Shown here: in pieces, positions 1 to 8,020 of the stretch
Numbering within the stretch: position 1 is the first letter of the stretch
How the letters are laid out: every line of letters starts with the position of its first letter
Assembly: GCA_026002265.1 (NCBI GenBank)
Contig: BOBG01000033.1
Coordinates: forward strand, 1-19,074
DNA: 19,074 bases
Reading direction: 5' to 3'
Origin: Spirochaetia bacterium
GTDB lineage: Bacteria > Spirochaetota > Spirochaetia > Treponematales > Breznakiellaceae
The notes under the pieces: generated by a model
The model's input: the letters and a program-made list of their open reading frames with translations, nothing else
Told to the model about the DNA's origin: nothing
Databases searched by the model: none
Translations under genes and position numbers: made by a program

Positions 1-726
1 AAAACCAGTAATCTGACGAACATTCGTGATTTTCCCGCACGAGCCTATCTTATGAAAAAACTCGATGGTATCCGCGTAATATTGGATAATGATTCGCATA
101 CCGGTGCAATTGCTGAACACCGGTTAGGAGCCGGACGCGGTTTTGATAATATGCTGTACTGTCCGGTCAGCACCGGAATATCTTCCGGTATAATCATTAA
201 CGGGGAAATTTTTCGCGGGCGCTACGGCTGGTCAGGGGAAAGCGGACACATGATTGTTAGCCCAGGTGAAGGTATTGAGTGCGGGTGCGGAAACCGCGGG
301 TGCATTATGTCATGGTGTTCCGGTTCAATGATTGTAAAACATATTATTAAATGGATTGAATCCGGTGAAAAAACATGTATGACGGAACTAGCCGGCAGTG
401 CAGATGCTATCACCTGTTTTCATATCGAAAGCGCCTATAATTCCGGCGATGCACTCGCAATCCGCGCGGTGGATCAGATGTCAACATATTTAGGTATATG
501 GACATATAATCTTTATGTAACACTGAATATTAATTGCTTTGTGTTCGGCGGAGGGCTATTAAAAATGAAACGATATCTTGCAACCGGTGAAGCCGAGGGA
601 ATATTGCTCAGCCGTATGAAAGAAATATTTGATGAGTATAATAAAAACGATATGCCTGTTTATTTTAAAGAAGCGGAGCTAGGCGATGATTTTGGTATTA
701 TCGGCGCTGCGGAACTTTTATTTTAA
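1..726 (+). CDS. ROK-family protein (sugar kinase or transcriptional regulator), 3' part
   Basis: The frame is open from base 1, so the gene starts outside the window and only about 241 C-terminal residues are seen. The ATG at 52 is internal. The ROK hallmarks are present: an LDNDSHTGAIAE segment matching the N-D-A-N-x-A-x-x-E region that carries the catalytic Asp in ROK kinases, then GESGH followed by ECGCGNRGC, which is the His plus CxCGxxGC zinc site. ROK proteins are either cytoplasmic glucokinase/N-acetylhexosamine-type kinases or repressors with an N-terminal helix-turn-helix. The missing N terminus means these cannot be told apart. The retained NDS (rather than NDA) motif and sugar-ABC-type genes elsewhere in the window are compatible with either. 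The gene ends in TAA just before the promoter of the next unit. Confidence 0.85.
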   Translation, partial: KTSNLTNIRDFPARAYLMKKLDGIRVILDNDSHTGAIAEHRLGAGRGFDNMLYCPVSTGISSGIIINGEIFRGRYGWSGESGHMIVSPGEGIECGCGNRGCIMSWCSGSMIVKHIIKWIESGEKTCMTELAGSADAITCFHIESAYNSGDALAIRAVDQMSTYLGIWTYNLYVTLNINCFVFGGGLLKMKRYLATGEAEGILLSRMKEIFDEYNKNDMPVYFKEAELGDDFGIIGAAELLF

Positions 727-738
727 CGGGCACTGTTC

Positions 739-767
739 TGGACAAATAAAGAATTATGGTGTAGAAT
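739..767 (+). promoter_or_regulatory. Candidate sigma-70 promoter upstream of the glycyl radical enzyme gene
   Basis: A -35 TGGACA (739-744) and a -10 TAGAAT (762-767) are separated by 17 bases; each differs from consensus at one position. Predicted transcription start is near 774, ahead of the mini-ORF at 785 and the enzyme gene at 885. Seen by eye only. Confidence 0.5.
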
Positions 768-784
768 TATTAATAGGGTACGAT

Positions 785-874
785 ATGCTTTTTTGTATTA
801 AATGTAGAGCAAAATTGCCGGATTCCGCGGATTTTTGTTTGCGTTTTAATGTTTTGGCGGCATATTTTTTATGA
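785..874 (+). CDS. 29-codon leader-like ORF resembling the first half of a zinc ribbon
   Basis: An ATG at 785 opens a 29-residue frame starting MLFCIKCRAKLPDSADFC. This closely resembles the start of the common bacterial zinc-ribbon module (M-x-C-x-x-C-G-x-x-L-x-x-x-A-x-F-C). The second Cys pair is incomplete: FCLRF instead of FCxxCG. The stop codon (872-874) touches the Shine-Dalgarno sequence of the next gene, so translation of this ORF could be coupled to that of the glycyl radical enzyme. It sits just downstream of a candidate promoter. It may be a true leader peptide, or the remnant of a zinc-ribbon gene truncated when the present arrangement formed. Its ribosome binding site is weak. 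Confidence 0.35.
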   Translation: MLFCIKCRAKLPDSADFCLRFNVLAAYFL

Positions 875-884
875 AGGAGAAAAT

Positions 885-3284
885 ATGTACTTTGGAATTG
901 TAACAGAACGTATGAACCGGTTCCGTATGAATTTATTAAATGCAAAACCATATATTTGCGTTGAACGTGCAAAGATTACCACGGATACCTACCGGGAAAA
1001 TATGGATCAGCCGCTGGCACTCCGGCGCGCACTGATGTATAAAAATGTCCTCGAAAAAATGAGTATTTTTATTGAAGATGAAACACTAATCGCCGGAAAT
1101 CAAGCTTCATCAAACCGTTCTGCGCCGATATTTCCGGAATATGCGATGGATTGGGTTATTGACGAACTCGATGCCTTTGATAAAAGGGACGGGGACCGAT
1201 TCTATATCACTGAAGAAAATAAACAAAGTTTGCGTGACATTGCTCCATTCTGGAAACATAATACAGTAAAGGACCGGGGACTTGCCGCGATGCCGGCTTC
1301 TGCAAAAATCTTTTATGATCTTGGTATTATTAAAGCTGAGGGTAATATTACTTCGGGTGACGCGCACCTTGCTGTTAATTATGAACGGGTTCTTAATAAG
1401 GGACTCTCTGAGTACCGGATCCGGGCTGAAGAAAAACTTGCCGGACTTGATCTTACGGATTATAACAATTTAAATAAATCGTATTTTTACCGTGCAGTTA
1501 TCATTGTTATTGATGCAACCATTGCTTTTGCGAAACGCTATGCTGATTTAGCTGCGGAATTGGCCGGGAAAACAACTGACGAAAAACGGAAAGCTGAACT
1601 GCTTGCAATGAGTGAACGTCTAAAGAAAGTTCCGGAACATCGTGCGGAAACTTTTATTGAAGCAGTACAATCGTTGTGGCTGTTACATTTATGTTTACAA
1701 ATTGAAAGCAACGGTCACAGTCTTTCGTACGGCCGCATGGATCAGTATCTATATCCTTTTTATAAAAAAGATCTGGAAGCCGGAATAATTACCGAAGATT
1801 CTGCCTGTGAATTACTGACAAATCTGTGGCTCAAAACATTTACGATCAACAAGATACGCAGTTGGACTCATACGCGTTTTTCTGCCGGAAGTCCGTTGTA
1901 CCAAAATTGTACGATTGCCGGACAGACAACAGACGGAAAAGATGCGGTTAATGCATTGAGTTATTTGATCCTCCGTAGTGTTGCCCAAACGCATTTGCCG
2001 CAGCCTAATCTCACGGTGCGCTACCATAAAGGTTTAGATGACCGGTTTATGAAGGAGTGCATTGAAGTTGTACGCCTCGGTTTTGGTATGCCGGCTTTTA
2101 ACAGCGATGAAATTATTATTCCCTCTTTCCTTAAATTAGGTATTAAAAAAGAAGATGCCTTTAATTACAGTGCAATTGGCTGTGTGGAGGTTGCAGTGCC
2201 GGGAAAGTGGGGCTATCGTGTTACCGGAATGAGCTTTCTCAACTTTCCTAAGTCGCTGCTGATTGCGATGAATGACGGCGTTGATAGTGAAAGCGGTACA
2301 AAAGTGTGTGAAGGAATCGGCCATTTTATTACATGGAAAAGTTATGATGATGTCCAAAAAGCATGGGATAAAATTATCCGGGAATTTACCCGTCAGTGCG
2401 TCATCATTGATTCGTGCTGCGACACGGTGCTGGAAAGAGATACAGCCGATATCCTCTGCTCCGCGCTGGTTGATGACTGCATTGAACGTGGGCTGAATCT
2501 CAAAGAAGGCGGTGCAGTCTACGATTTTATCAGCGATTTGCAGGTCGGAATCGCTAACCTTGCGGACAGTCTCGCTGCAATTAAAACATGCGTTTTTGAA
2601 GATAAGACAATCAGTACAAAAGAGTTGTGGGATGCGCTCCACAGTAATTTCTCCGGCGCTGAGGGTGAACGGATTCGGAATCTACTCCTCGCTGCACCGA
2701 AATTCGGCAATGATGATGATTATGTAGATGCTCTCGTGCGTGAAGCCTACGATATTTACATTGACGAAATGAAAAAATATCATAATACCCGGTACGGCCG
2801 CGGGCCGATCGGCGGTATTTATTATGCCGGAACCTCTTCCATCTCGGCAAATGTGCCTCAAGGCGCGGGTACTACGGCTACACCCGACGGACGGAAAGCC
2901 GGCGAACCACTGGCTGAAGGCTGCTCCCCTTCTCATGCGATGGATACTCATGGACCGACAGCTGTCTTTAAATCGGTCTCCAAACTGCCGATTGGCGAAA
3001 TAACCGGCGGCGTTCTGCTCAACCAAAAAGTAACACCGCAAATGCTTGAAACTGAAGAAAATCGTATCAAGTTAATCGCTCTGCTCCGCACTTTTTTTAA
3101 CCGGCTCGGCGGTTTTCATGTGCAATTTAACGTAGTTTCCCGGAAAACGCTCATTGACGCTCAGGTACACCCGGAAGATCATCGGGATCTTATTGTGCGC
3201 GTTGCTGGTTACAGTGCATTCTTTACCGTTCTGTCCCATCAGACACAAGATGATATAATTGCTCGGACAGAACAGGCAATCTAA
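885..3284 (+). CDS. Glycyl radical enzyme of the dehydratase/PFL2-like family
   Basis: The start is the ATG at 885, preceded by AAGGAG (875-880); it gives 799 residues, normal for the family. In order: a PFL-like barrel; H161 in a GDAH segment; the NGHS loop at H278/S279; the active-site GCVE with thiyl Cys C433 and general-base Glu E435; and the C-terminal glycyl radical loop RVAGYSAFF with G775. The GCVE signature and NGHS loop place it with C-O/C-N bond-cleaving eliminases (glycerol/diol dehydratases, hydroxyproline dehydratase, choline lyase and uncharacterised PflD/YbiW types) rather than true pyruvate formate-lyase, which uses adjacent Cys-Cys. The sequence after GCVE (VAVPGKWGYRVTGMSF) lacks the Asp that glycerol dehydratase has about 12 residues after its Glu, so the substrate is open. 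These enzymes act in the cytoplasm under anaerobiosis and need a radical-SAM activase, which is not encoded in this window. Confidence 0.9.
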   Translation: MYFGIVTERMNRFRMNLLNAKPYICVERAKITTDTYRENMDQPLALRRALMYKNVLEKMSIFIEDETLIAGNQASSNRSAPIFPEYAMDWVIDELDAFDKRDGDRFYITEENKQSLRDIAPFWKHNTVKDRGLAAMPASAKIFYDLGIIKAEGNITSGDAHLAVNYERVLNKGLSEYRIRAEEKLAGLDLTDYNNLNKSYFYRAVIIVIDATIAFAKRYADLAAELAGKTTDEKRKAELLAMSERLKKVPEHRAETFIEAVQSLWLLHLCLQIESNGHSLSYGRMDQYLYPFYKKDLEAGIITEDSACELLTNLWLKTFTINKIRSWTHTRFSAGSPLYQNCTIAGQTTDGKDAVNALSYLILRSVAQTHLPQPNLTVRYHKGLDDRFMKECIEVVRLGFGMPAFNSDEIIIPSFLKLGIKKEDAFNYSAIGCVEVAVPGKWGYRVTGMSFLNFPKSLLIAMNDGVDSESGTKVCEGIGHFITWKSYDDVQKAWDKIIREFTRQCVIIDSCCDTVLERDTADILCSALVDDCIERGLNLKEGGAVYDFISDLQVGIANLADSLAAIKTCVFEDKTISTKELWDALHSNFSGAEGERIRNLLLAAPKFGNDDDYVDALVREAYDIYIDEMKKYHNTRYGRGPIGGIYYAGTSSISANVPQGAGTTATPDGRKAGEPLAEGCSPSHAMDTHGPTAVFKSVSKLPIGEITGGVLLNQKVTPQMLETEENRIKLIALLRTFFNRLGGFHVQFNVVSRKTLIDAQVHPEDHRDLIVRVAGYSAFFTVLSHQTQDDIIARTEQAI

Positions 3285-3590
3285 ACTATAAACGCTGTGC
3301 GTGGGATATTCATACGCAGTCTGTCAGAATTGACCTCCGCGGGGAGACTCGCGGTGCATAGTCTGTAGATTTCTACAGATTAAATAATTCGGAATCACGC
3401 TCCTCATTCAATTTTTACCAAAAACAGCGTGAGCTAAACCGCCGGTTCGAGACTTTTCAAAAGCCTATACTTTCTGGTCAAGAGTGATTTCAAAATCGTT
3501 GTTGCACCGTTTTTCGTAAAATCCAATTTTTAAATCCGGAACTGTGTTCTTATCCTTGATTTGTGACTATTTATTTATTATATTTATCAC
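3285..3590. other. Intergenic region between the glycyl radical enzyme gene and lon
   Basis: About 306 bases with no convincing gene. It holds a perfect palindrome TCTGTAGA-TT-TCTACAGA (3362-3379) and a short CCGCG/CGCGG inverted repeat just upstream (about 3341-3360). Neither is followed by a T-run, so a classical intrinsic terminator is not evident. The palindrome could be an operator or a weak terminator. The lon promoter lies at the right end. Confidence 0.5.
3556..3584 (+). promoter_or_regulatory. Candidate promoter of lon
   Basis: TTGATT (3556-3561) and TATATT (3579-3584) are spaced by exactly 17 bases. The predicted transcription start (about seven bases beyond the -10) falls on or next to the lon ATG at 3591, and no Shine-Dalgarno sequence precedes that ATG. 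No heat-shock element such as CIRCE was recognised. Confidence 0.5.
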
Positions 3591-5954
3591 ATGTCAGACC
3601 AGAGTGTTCTACCCTTAGATCCGGAATTGCCAATCCAGTTACCGCTTATTGCCATAACTGGTCATCCTATTTTTCCGGGAATTTTTACGCCAATCACTAT
3701 CGGAAATCCAGATGATATCATTCTTATTGATACCTTGCTCACGGGCGATTCCATTGTTGGAATTGTCATGCTCAAAAATGAGACCAATGCACCGTCTATG
3801 CGGGACCTTTACCGGGTTGGTTCCGCGGCTCGGATTCTCAAGAAAATAAATCTGCCGGATGGCGGAATCAGTATCATCATTTCTTCTTTAAAACGTTTCA
3901 GAATAAAGAAAACAGTAAGTGAAACGAATCCCATCATAGCTGTTGTTCGTTATTTAGAAGATATTGACGATGATACGAGCGAAGTGCAAGCTCTCACGAG
4001 AACGCTTCTGAGTGAAATGCGCCAAATTTCTGAAAATAATCCGCTTTTTTCCGAGGAAATGCGTCTCAATATGATTAATATTGATCAACCGGGGCGAATC
4101 GCGGATTTTATCGCAAATGTGCTGAACATTGGAAAAGATGAACAGCAAAAAATTTTGGAAATGAATAATGTTCAGAAACGCATGGAGCATGTTCTTATCT
4201 TCATTAAAAAAGAGCAGGATCTGCTCCGGATTCAAAAACGGATTCAGAATGAAATCAACGATAAAATGGAAAAATCCCAGCGGAATTATTTCCTTAAAGA
4301 GGAATTAAAAGCAATTAAAACCGAGCTGGGCATGAGCGGGGATTCAAAAATCAATGATGCACGCCGGTTCAGGGAAAAATTCGAATCCTTCAATCTCCAA
4401 GGAGAAATCAAGGAGGCTGTGAATCAAGAGCTTGAAAAATTCGAACTTCTGGACACCCAATCGCCGGAGTATATTATTGTACGAAACTACATGGATTTGA
4501 TTGTGAGTCTGCCGTGGCAGGATGCCAAGCCGGAATTTTTCGATCTTTCTCATGCACAGGCAATTTTAGAAGCTGACCATTACGGGCTGGACGATGTAAA
4601 AACCCGGATTGTTGAGTATCTTGCGGTCCGGAAGCTCCGGAAAGATACCCAAGGTTCGATTATTTGTTTCGTGGGGCCGCCGGGTGTGGGCAAGACATCG
4701 TTGGGGAAATCCATTGCCCGGGCCCTTGGGAAGCAATTTTTCCGGTTTTCTGTGGGAGGAATGCGCGATGAAGCCGAGATCAAGGGACACCGCCGGACCT
4801 ACATCGGTGCGATGCCAGGTAAAATTATTCAAGGATTGAAAATAGTCAAAACCAAGGATCCGGTTTTCATGATCGATGAGATCGATAAAATGGGTGCAAG
4901 TTACCAAGGCGATCCCGCGAGCGCACTTTTGGAAGTCCTTGATCCGGAACAAAATAATACCTTCCGGGATCATTATCTCGATCTGCCGTTTGATATTTCC
5001 CGGATCTTCTTTATCGTTACAGCAAATACACTTGATACCATTCCTCAACCGTTAATTGACCGGATGGAAATTATCGAAATTCCCGGTTATATTGATACTG
5101 AAAAATTGGAAATTGCCAAGCGGTATTTGGTTCCCAAGAGTCTTGAAAAAAATGGACTCGCTAAAAATCAAGTAAAATATGCCAAGGAATCGCTTTTGTA
5201 CATTGCAAATGCCTATTCGCGTGAGGCCGGCGTCAGAAGTTTTGAAAAAAATCTCGACAAGATTCACCGGAAATTGGCAAAGTATATTGTTGAAGCTAAA
5301 GAAAAAAACGATGAATCCGCGCCGGATAAATTCACCATCACCAAAAAAAATATCGAGGAACACCTGGGTAAGCCGGTTTTTCCGGAGGGTTTTATCAAAA
5401 AGGCGGATCGACCCGGAATGTCGGTCGGGCTTGCATGGACGAGTATGGGTGGCGAAACCCTTCTCATCGAGGCGCTTGCAGTGCCGGGCAAGGGCGGCTT
5501 GACTCTCACCGGAAAAATGGGTGATGTTATGAAAGAATCTGCCACCATAGCGATGACTTTCGCGCAAAAATTGGGGACGGAGCGTTACGGCATTGACCCG
5601 GAGTGGTTTGAAAAAAATCATATTCACCTGCACATTCCGGAGGGTGCGACTCCAAAGGATGGTCCGTCGGCCGGAATCACGATGGCAACTGCGCTCGTTT
5701 CTCTGGTCCGGGGCAAGACGATCATGGAAAATTTAGTAATGACCGGCGAGTTGAGTTTGACCGGTCAGGTGCTTCCTATTGGCGGGCTTAAGGAGAAAAC
5801 GGTTGCCGCAGCCCGGAATAAAGCAAAATATATCATTATACCCAAACAAAATATACGTGATCTTGATGAAATTCCGGATAATATCAAGCAAAGTATTGAA
5901 TTTTTTCCGGTTGAACGTTTTGAGGAAGTGTTGGCATTGGCATTGCCGGATTAA
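3591..5954 (+). CDS. lon: ATP-dependent Lon protease
   Basis: A 787-residue protein with the full LonA layout. The N-terminal substrate-binding domain begins around residue 15 (LPLIAITGHPIFPGI). A coiled-coil linker follows, then an AAA+ module with Walker A GPPGVGKT (G362-T369) and Walker B MIDEID (D429, E430). The C-terminal protease domain has catalytic S693 in PKDGPSAG and K736 in LKEKT, 43 residues apart as in E. coli Lon. It degrades misfolded and regulatory proteins in the cytoplasm as a hexamer. The ATG at 3591 is the first start after an in-frame stop at 3564 and fits the domain boundary. It has no Shine-Dalgarno and may be read from a leaderless transcript. carA starts 21 bases after its stop, so co-transcription is likely. 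Confidence 0.96.
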   Translation: MSDQSVLPLDPELPIQLPLIAITGHPIFPGIFTPITIGNPDDIILIDTLLTGDSIVGIVMLKNETNAPSMRDLYRVGSAARILKKINLPDGGISIIISSLKRFRIKKTVSETNPIIAVVRYLEDIDDDTSEVQALTRTLLSEMRQISENNPLFSEEMRLNMINIDQPGRIADFIANVLNIGKDEQQKILEMNNVQKRMEHVLIFIKKEQDLLRIQKRIQNEINDKMEKSQRNYFLKEELKAIKTELGMSGDSKINDARRFREKFESFNLQGEIKEAVNQELEKFELLDTQSPEYIIVRNYMDLIVSLPWQDAKPEFFDLSHAQAILEADHYGLDDVKTRIVEYLAVRKLRKDTQGSIICFVGPPGVGKTSLGKSIARALGKQFFRFSVGGMRDEAEIKGHRRTYIGAMPGKIIQGLKIVKTKDPVFMIDEIDKMGASYQGDPASALLEVLDPEQNNTFRDHYLDLPFDISRIFFIVTANTLDTIPQPLIDRMEIIEIPGYIDTEKLEIAKRYLVPKSLEKNGLAKNQVKYAKESLLYIANAYSREAGVRSFEKNLDKIHRKLAKYIVEAKEKNDESAPDKFTITKKNIEEHLGKPVFPEGFIKKADRPGMSVGLAWTSMGGETLLIEALAVPGKGGLTLTGKMGDVMKESATIAMTFAQKLGTERYGIDPEWFEKNHIHLHIPEGATPKDGPSAGITMATALVSLVRGKTIMENLVMTGELSLTGQVLPIGGLKEKTVAAARNKAKYIIIPKQNIRDLDEIPDNIKQSIEFFPVERFEEVLALALPD

Positions 5955-5975
5955 AAATCGGTGGAAAGGATTGCT

Positions 5976-7079
5976 ATGAAAGAAGCTGTGCTCATTCTCG
6001 AAGATGGACTTCGTTATTACGGCTGCTCATTTGGCTCTCTCCGATCAACGGCTGGAGAAGTTGTGTTCAGTACCGGGATGGCCGGTTATCCGCAGTCGCT
6101 CACGGATCCGAGTTTTTGCGGGCAGATTCTTGTCTTAACTTACCCTTTGATCGGTAATTACGGTGTGCCGCTTGACCCAAAAACCATGCAGCCGCTTCGT
6201 GACGAATCCGGGATTCCTCTGCATTTTGAGTCGGATCGGGTGCAGGTCGCGGGTTTTGTCGTTTCGGAAGCTTGCCAAGAGCCGAGTCATTTTTCTTCCG
6301 GAGCTTCGCTGGGTGCGTGGCTGAACAAAAACGATATCCCCGGAATCTGCGGCATCGACACCCGTGCGCTCACCATGCATTTGCGTGAACAGGGTGTTAT
6401 GAAAGGCATGATTCATGTTGCCGGAACAAAAGAAGTGAGCTTTGAATCCGGCCTCATTCTGCATCCAGTTGAACGCGTTTCCGGAAAAGAAATTACCATT
6501 TACAATCGGGGGGCAAATACCCGGATTGCGCTTATTGATTGCGGTGCAAAGGCAAATATCCTCCGGTGCCTCATAAGCCGGAATGTTGAAATTACCTGTC
6601 TTCCGTGGGATTTTGACATACGGACCATTGAGTACGATGGGCTTTTTCTCAGCAATGGACCCGGCGATCCAAAATCGTGCTCAAAAACAATCGCCGCGGT
6701 CCGGCACGCCTTTACTAAAGGAAAAGCGATTTTTGGAATCTGCCTCGGGCACCAAATCATGGCTTTAGCGGCTGGTGCGGATACCTACAAACTCCTCTAC
6801 GGGCATCGCGGTCAGAATCAGCCCTGTGTCGAATCAAACACAAAACGCTGTTTCATCACCAGTCAGAACCACGGATACGCAGTCCGGGGCGACAGTCTTC
6901 CGGAGGGCTGGGAACCATGGTTTGTCAATGCAAATGACGGTACTATCGAAGGAATCCGGGCAACGAATGCCCCCTTTTCCGCGGTGCAGTTCCACCCGGA
7001 AGGGTGTCCGGGTCCGCGTGATACAGAATTTTTGATCGACCGGTTTTTGGAACAAGTACGGACGCAGGCGGACTCTTAA
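5976..7079 (+). CDS. carA: Carbamoyl-phosphate synthase small (glutaminase) subunit
   Basis: This 367-residue protein hydrolyses glutamine and channels ammonia to the large subunit CarB for pyrimidine and arginine synthesis. The N-terminal CPSase small-chain domain (EAVLILEDGLRYYG, then GNYG) is followed by a class I glutamine amidotransferase domain. That domain has nucleophile C256 in FGICLGHQ, the SQNHGYAV segment, and H340/E342 in QFHPEG completing the triad. I chose the ATG at 5976 because GGAAAGGA ends about six bases upstream; a GTG at 5961 would add five residues but overlaps that ribosome binding site. It lies 21 bases after lon and is probably transcribed with it. carB is not in the window. 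Confidence 0.95.
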   Translation: MKEAVLILEDGLRYYGCSFGSLRSTAGEVVFSTGMAGYPQSLTDPSFCGQILVLTYPLIGNYGVPLDPKTMQPLRDESGIPLHFESDRVQVAGFVVSEACQEPSHFSSGASLGAWLNKNDIPGICGIDTRALTMHLREQGVMKGMIHVAGTKEVSFESGLILHPVERVSGKEITIYNRGANTRIALIDCGAKANILRCLISRNVEITCLPWDFDIRTIEYDGLFLSNGPGDPKSCSKTIAAVRHAFTKGKAIFGICLGHQIMALAAGADTYKLLYGHRGQNQPCVESNTKRCFITSQNHGYAVRGDSLPEGWEPWFVNANDGTIEGIRATNAPFSAVQFHPEGCPGPRDTEFLIDRFLEQVRTQADS

Positions 7080-7090
7080 AAAAAATTGTA

Positions 7091-7119
7091 TTGATATTAT
7101 TTTCATGCTAGAGTATATT
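7091..7119 (+). promoter_or_regulatory. Promoter of the hemerythrin gene
   Basis: TTGATA (7091-7096) and TATATT (7114-7119) with a 17-base spacer, in an AT-rich stretch after carA. Transcription would start near 7126, leaving a short leader containing AAGGT before the ATG at 7149. This is the best-formed promoter in the window. Confidence 0.65.
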
Positions 7120-7148
7120 ATATTTCAAAATAAATACAAGGTAACATT

Positions 7149-7631
7149 ATGAATGAAAGTAAGTATGCATCAGAGTTGATCTCATGGTCTTCATCATTTT
7201 CTGTGGGAATCACGCTGATAGACGATCAGCACAAAAAATTATTGGAATTAACGAATGCTTTGTTTAATCATTGTGTCGGAAATGATGAGTCAGAACGACT
7301 TTACTTTAAAGAAGTAATAGATGCGGCTGTAGACTATGTTAATCTGCATTTTGCTACAGAAGAAAAAATTATGCAGTTTACAAATTTTCAAGGATTCCGG
7401 GAGCATAGAAAGGCGCACAATCAATTCAAAACCGCGGTAATGGAACAAGTCCAAAGGTTTGAGGACGGGAGACCGTTTAGCCTCATTGCCTTTACCAAAT
7501 TCTTAAAAAATTGGATCTTAACCCATATAGCAGTGTGTGATAAACAATATTTTGAATATTTCAAAAAAATTGCCACACGCAAATCAAATGGGAAACTCAG
7601 CATTACGGCCGGTGATGTACCGCTTTTTTAA
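7149..7631 (+). CDS. Bacteriohemerythrin (di-iron oxygen-binding protein)
   Basis: A 160-residue single-domain hemerythrin. All seven iron ligands of the family are visible: H28 (DDQHK), H67 and E71 (HFATE), H86 and H90 (HRKAH), H126 and D131 (HIAVCD). The usual N-terminal W-S-x-x-F-S-V-G-I segment is present (W13 to I21). Such proteins bind O2 reversibly at a di-iron centre and are linked to oxygen sensing, transfer or detoxification in microaerophiles and anaerobes. There is no attached chemotaxis or cyclase domain, so it is a stand-alone cytoplasmic form. About 29 residues follow the last ligand. It has its own promoter and runs convergently towards the folE2 unit with only 14 bases between stop codons. 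Confidence 0.93.
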   Translation: MNESKYASELISWSSSFSVGITLIDDQHKKLLELTNALFNHCVGNDESERLYFKEVIDAAVDYVNLHFATEEKIMQFTNFQGFREHRKAHNQFKTAVMEQVQRFEDGRPFSLIAFTKFLKNWILTHIAVCDKQYFEYFKKIATRKSNGKLSITAGDVPLF

Positions 7632-7645
7632 CGTTCCGGAATGTC

Positions 7646-8020
7646 TCACTTTTTTGCCTTGAGACCTTTGAAGAATTTAATGGCATTCCAGACTCCAAAT
7701 GATACAAGTCCTAACGCTCCCAAACCCAGTAGCGTTCCGGAAATTGGTTTTAAAAGTGGAATTCCGGATCGTGCTATAAAGGAAAGAATTCCGGCTGTCA
7801 ACGCAATAGTGCCCGGTTTTTTGTCATCAGGATCCTTTGACAGGAGTGAGCCGACTCCGACTACGAGTGCTGCACCGCCGAGTATCATTCCGGGTAAGGG
7901 CGGAAGTGATCCTAGTGCCCACAAAGCGATTCCACCGCCGACACCAAAGACAGCGTTGACGCCCTGTTTGTTTAATTCTTTGAGCGAGGGCGGGGATTTC
8001 CGGGGTTCTAACTCATTCAT
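7646..8020 (-). CDS. Small membrane protein of unknown function, overlapping folE2
   Basis: Counting from the ATG at 8020 (MNELEPRK), 124 residues. I chose this start over one 21 codons upstream because GGAG sits about seven bases before it and it overlaps the end of folE2 in an ATGAATGA arrangement, typical of translational coupling. After a short charged N terminus there are glycine-rich hydrophobic segments at about residues 20-40, 42-60 and 70-112, suggesting three to four membrane helices, and a basic C terminus (FFKGLKAKK). I do not recognise the family. Its context with a GTP cyclohydrolase gives no clear functional hint. Confidence 0.7.
   Translation of the reverse strand: MNELEPRKSPPSLKELNKQGVNAVFGVGGGIALWALGSLPPLPGMILGGAALVVGVGSLLSKDPDDKKPGTIALTAGILSFIARSGIPLLKPISGTLLGLGALGLVSFGVWNAIKFFKGLKAKK

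Noticed and set aside
2136..2642. Minus-strand 168-residue frame inside the glycyl radical enzyme gene
   Set aside because: Overlaps the active-site region of a well-supported gene and has no ribosome binding site or motif.
3362..3379. Intrinsic terminator after the glycyl radical enzyme gene
   Set aside because: The palindrome is short, AT-containing and has no following T-run; reported only as part of the intergenic region.
5961..5975. GTG start for carA
   Set aside because: It would overlap the GGAAAGGA ribosome binding site that serves the ATG at 5976.
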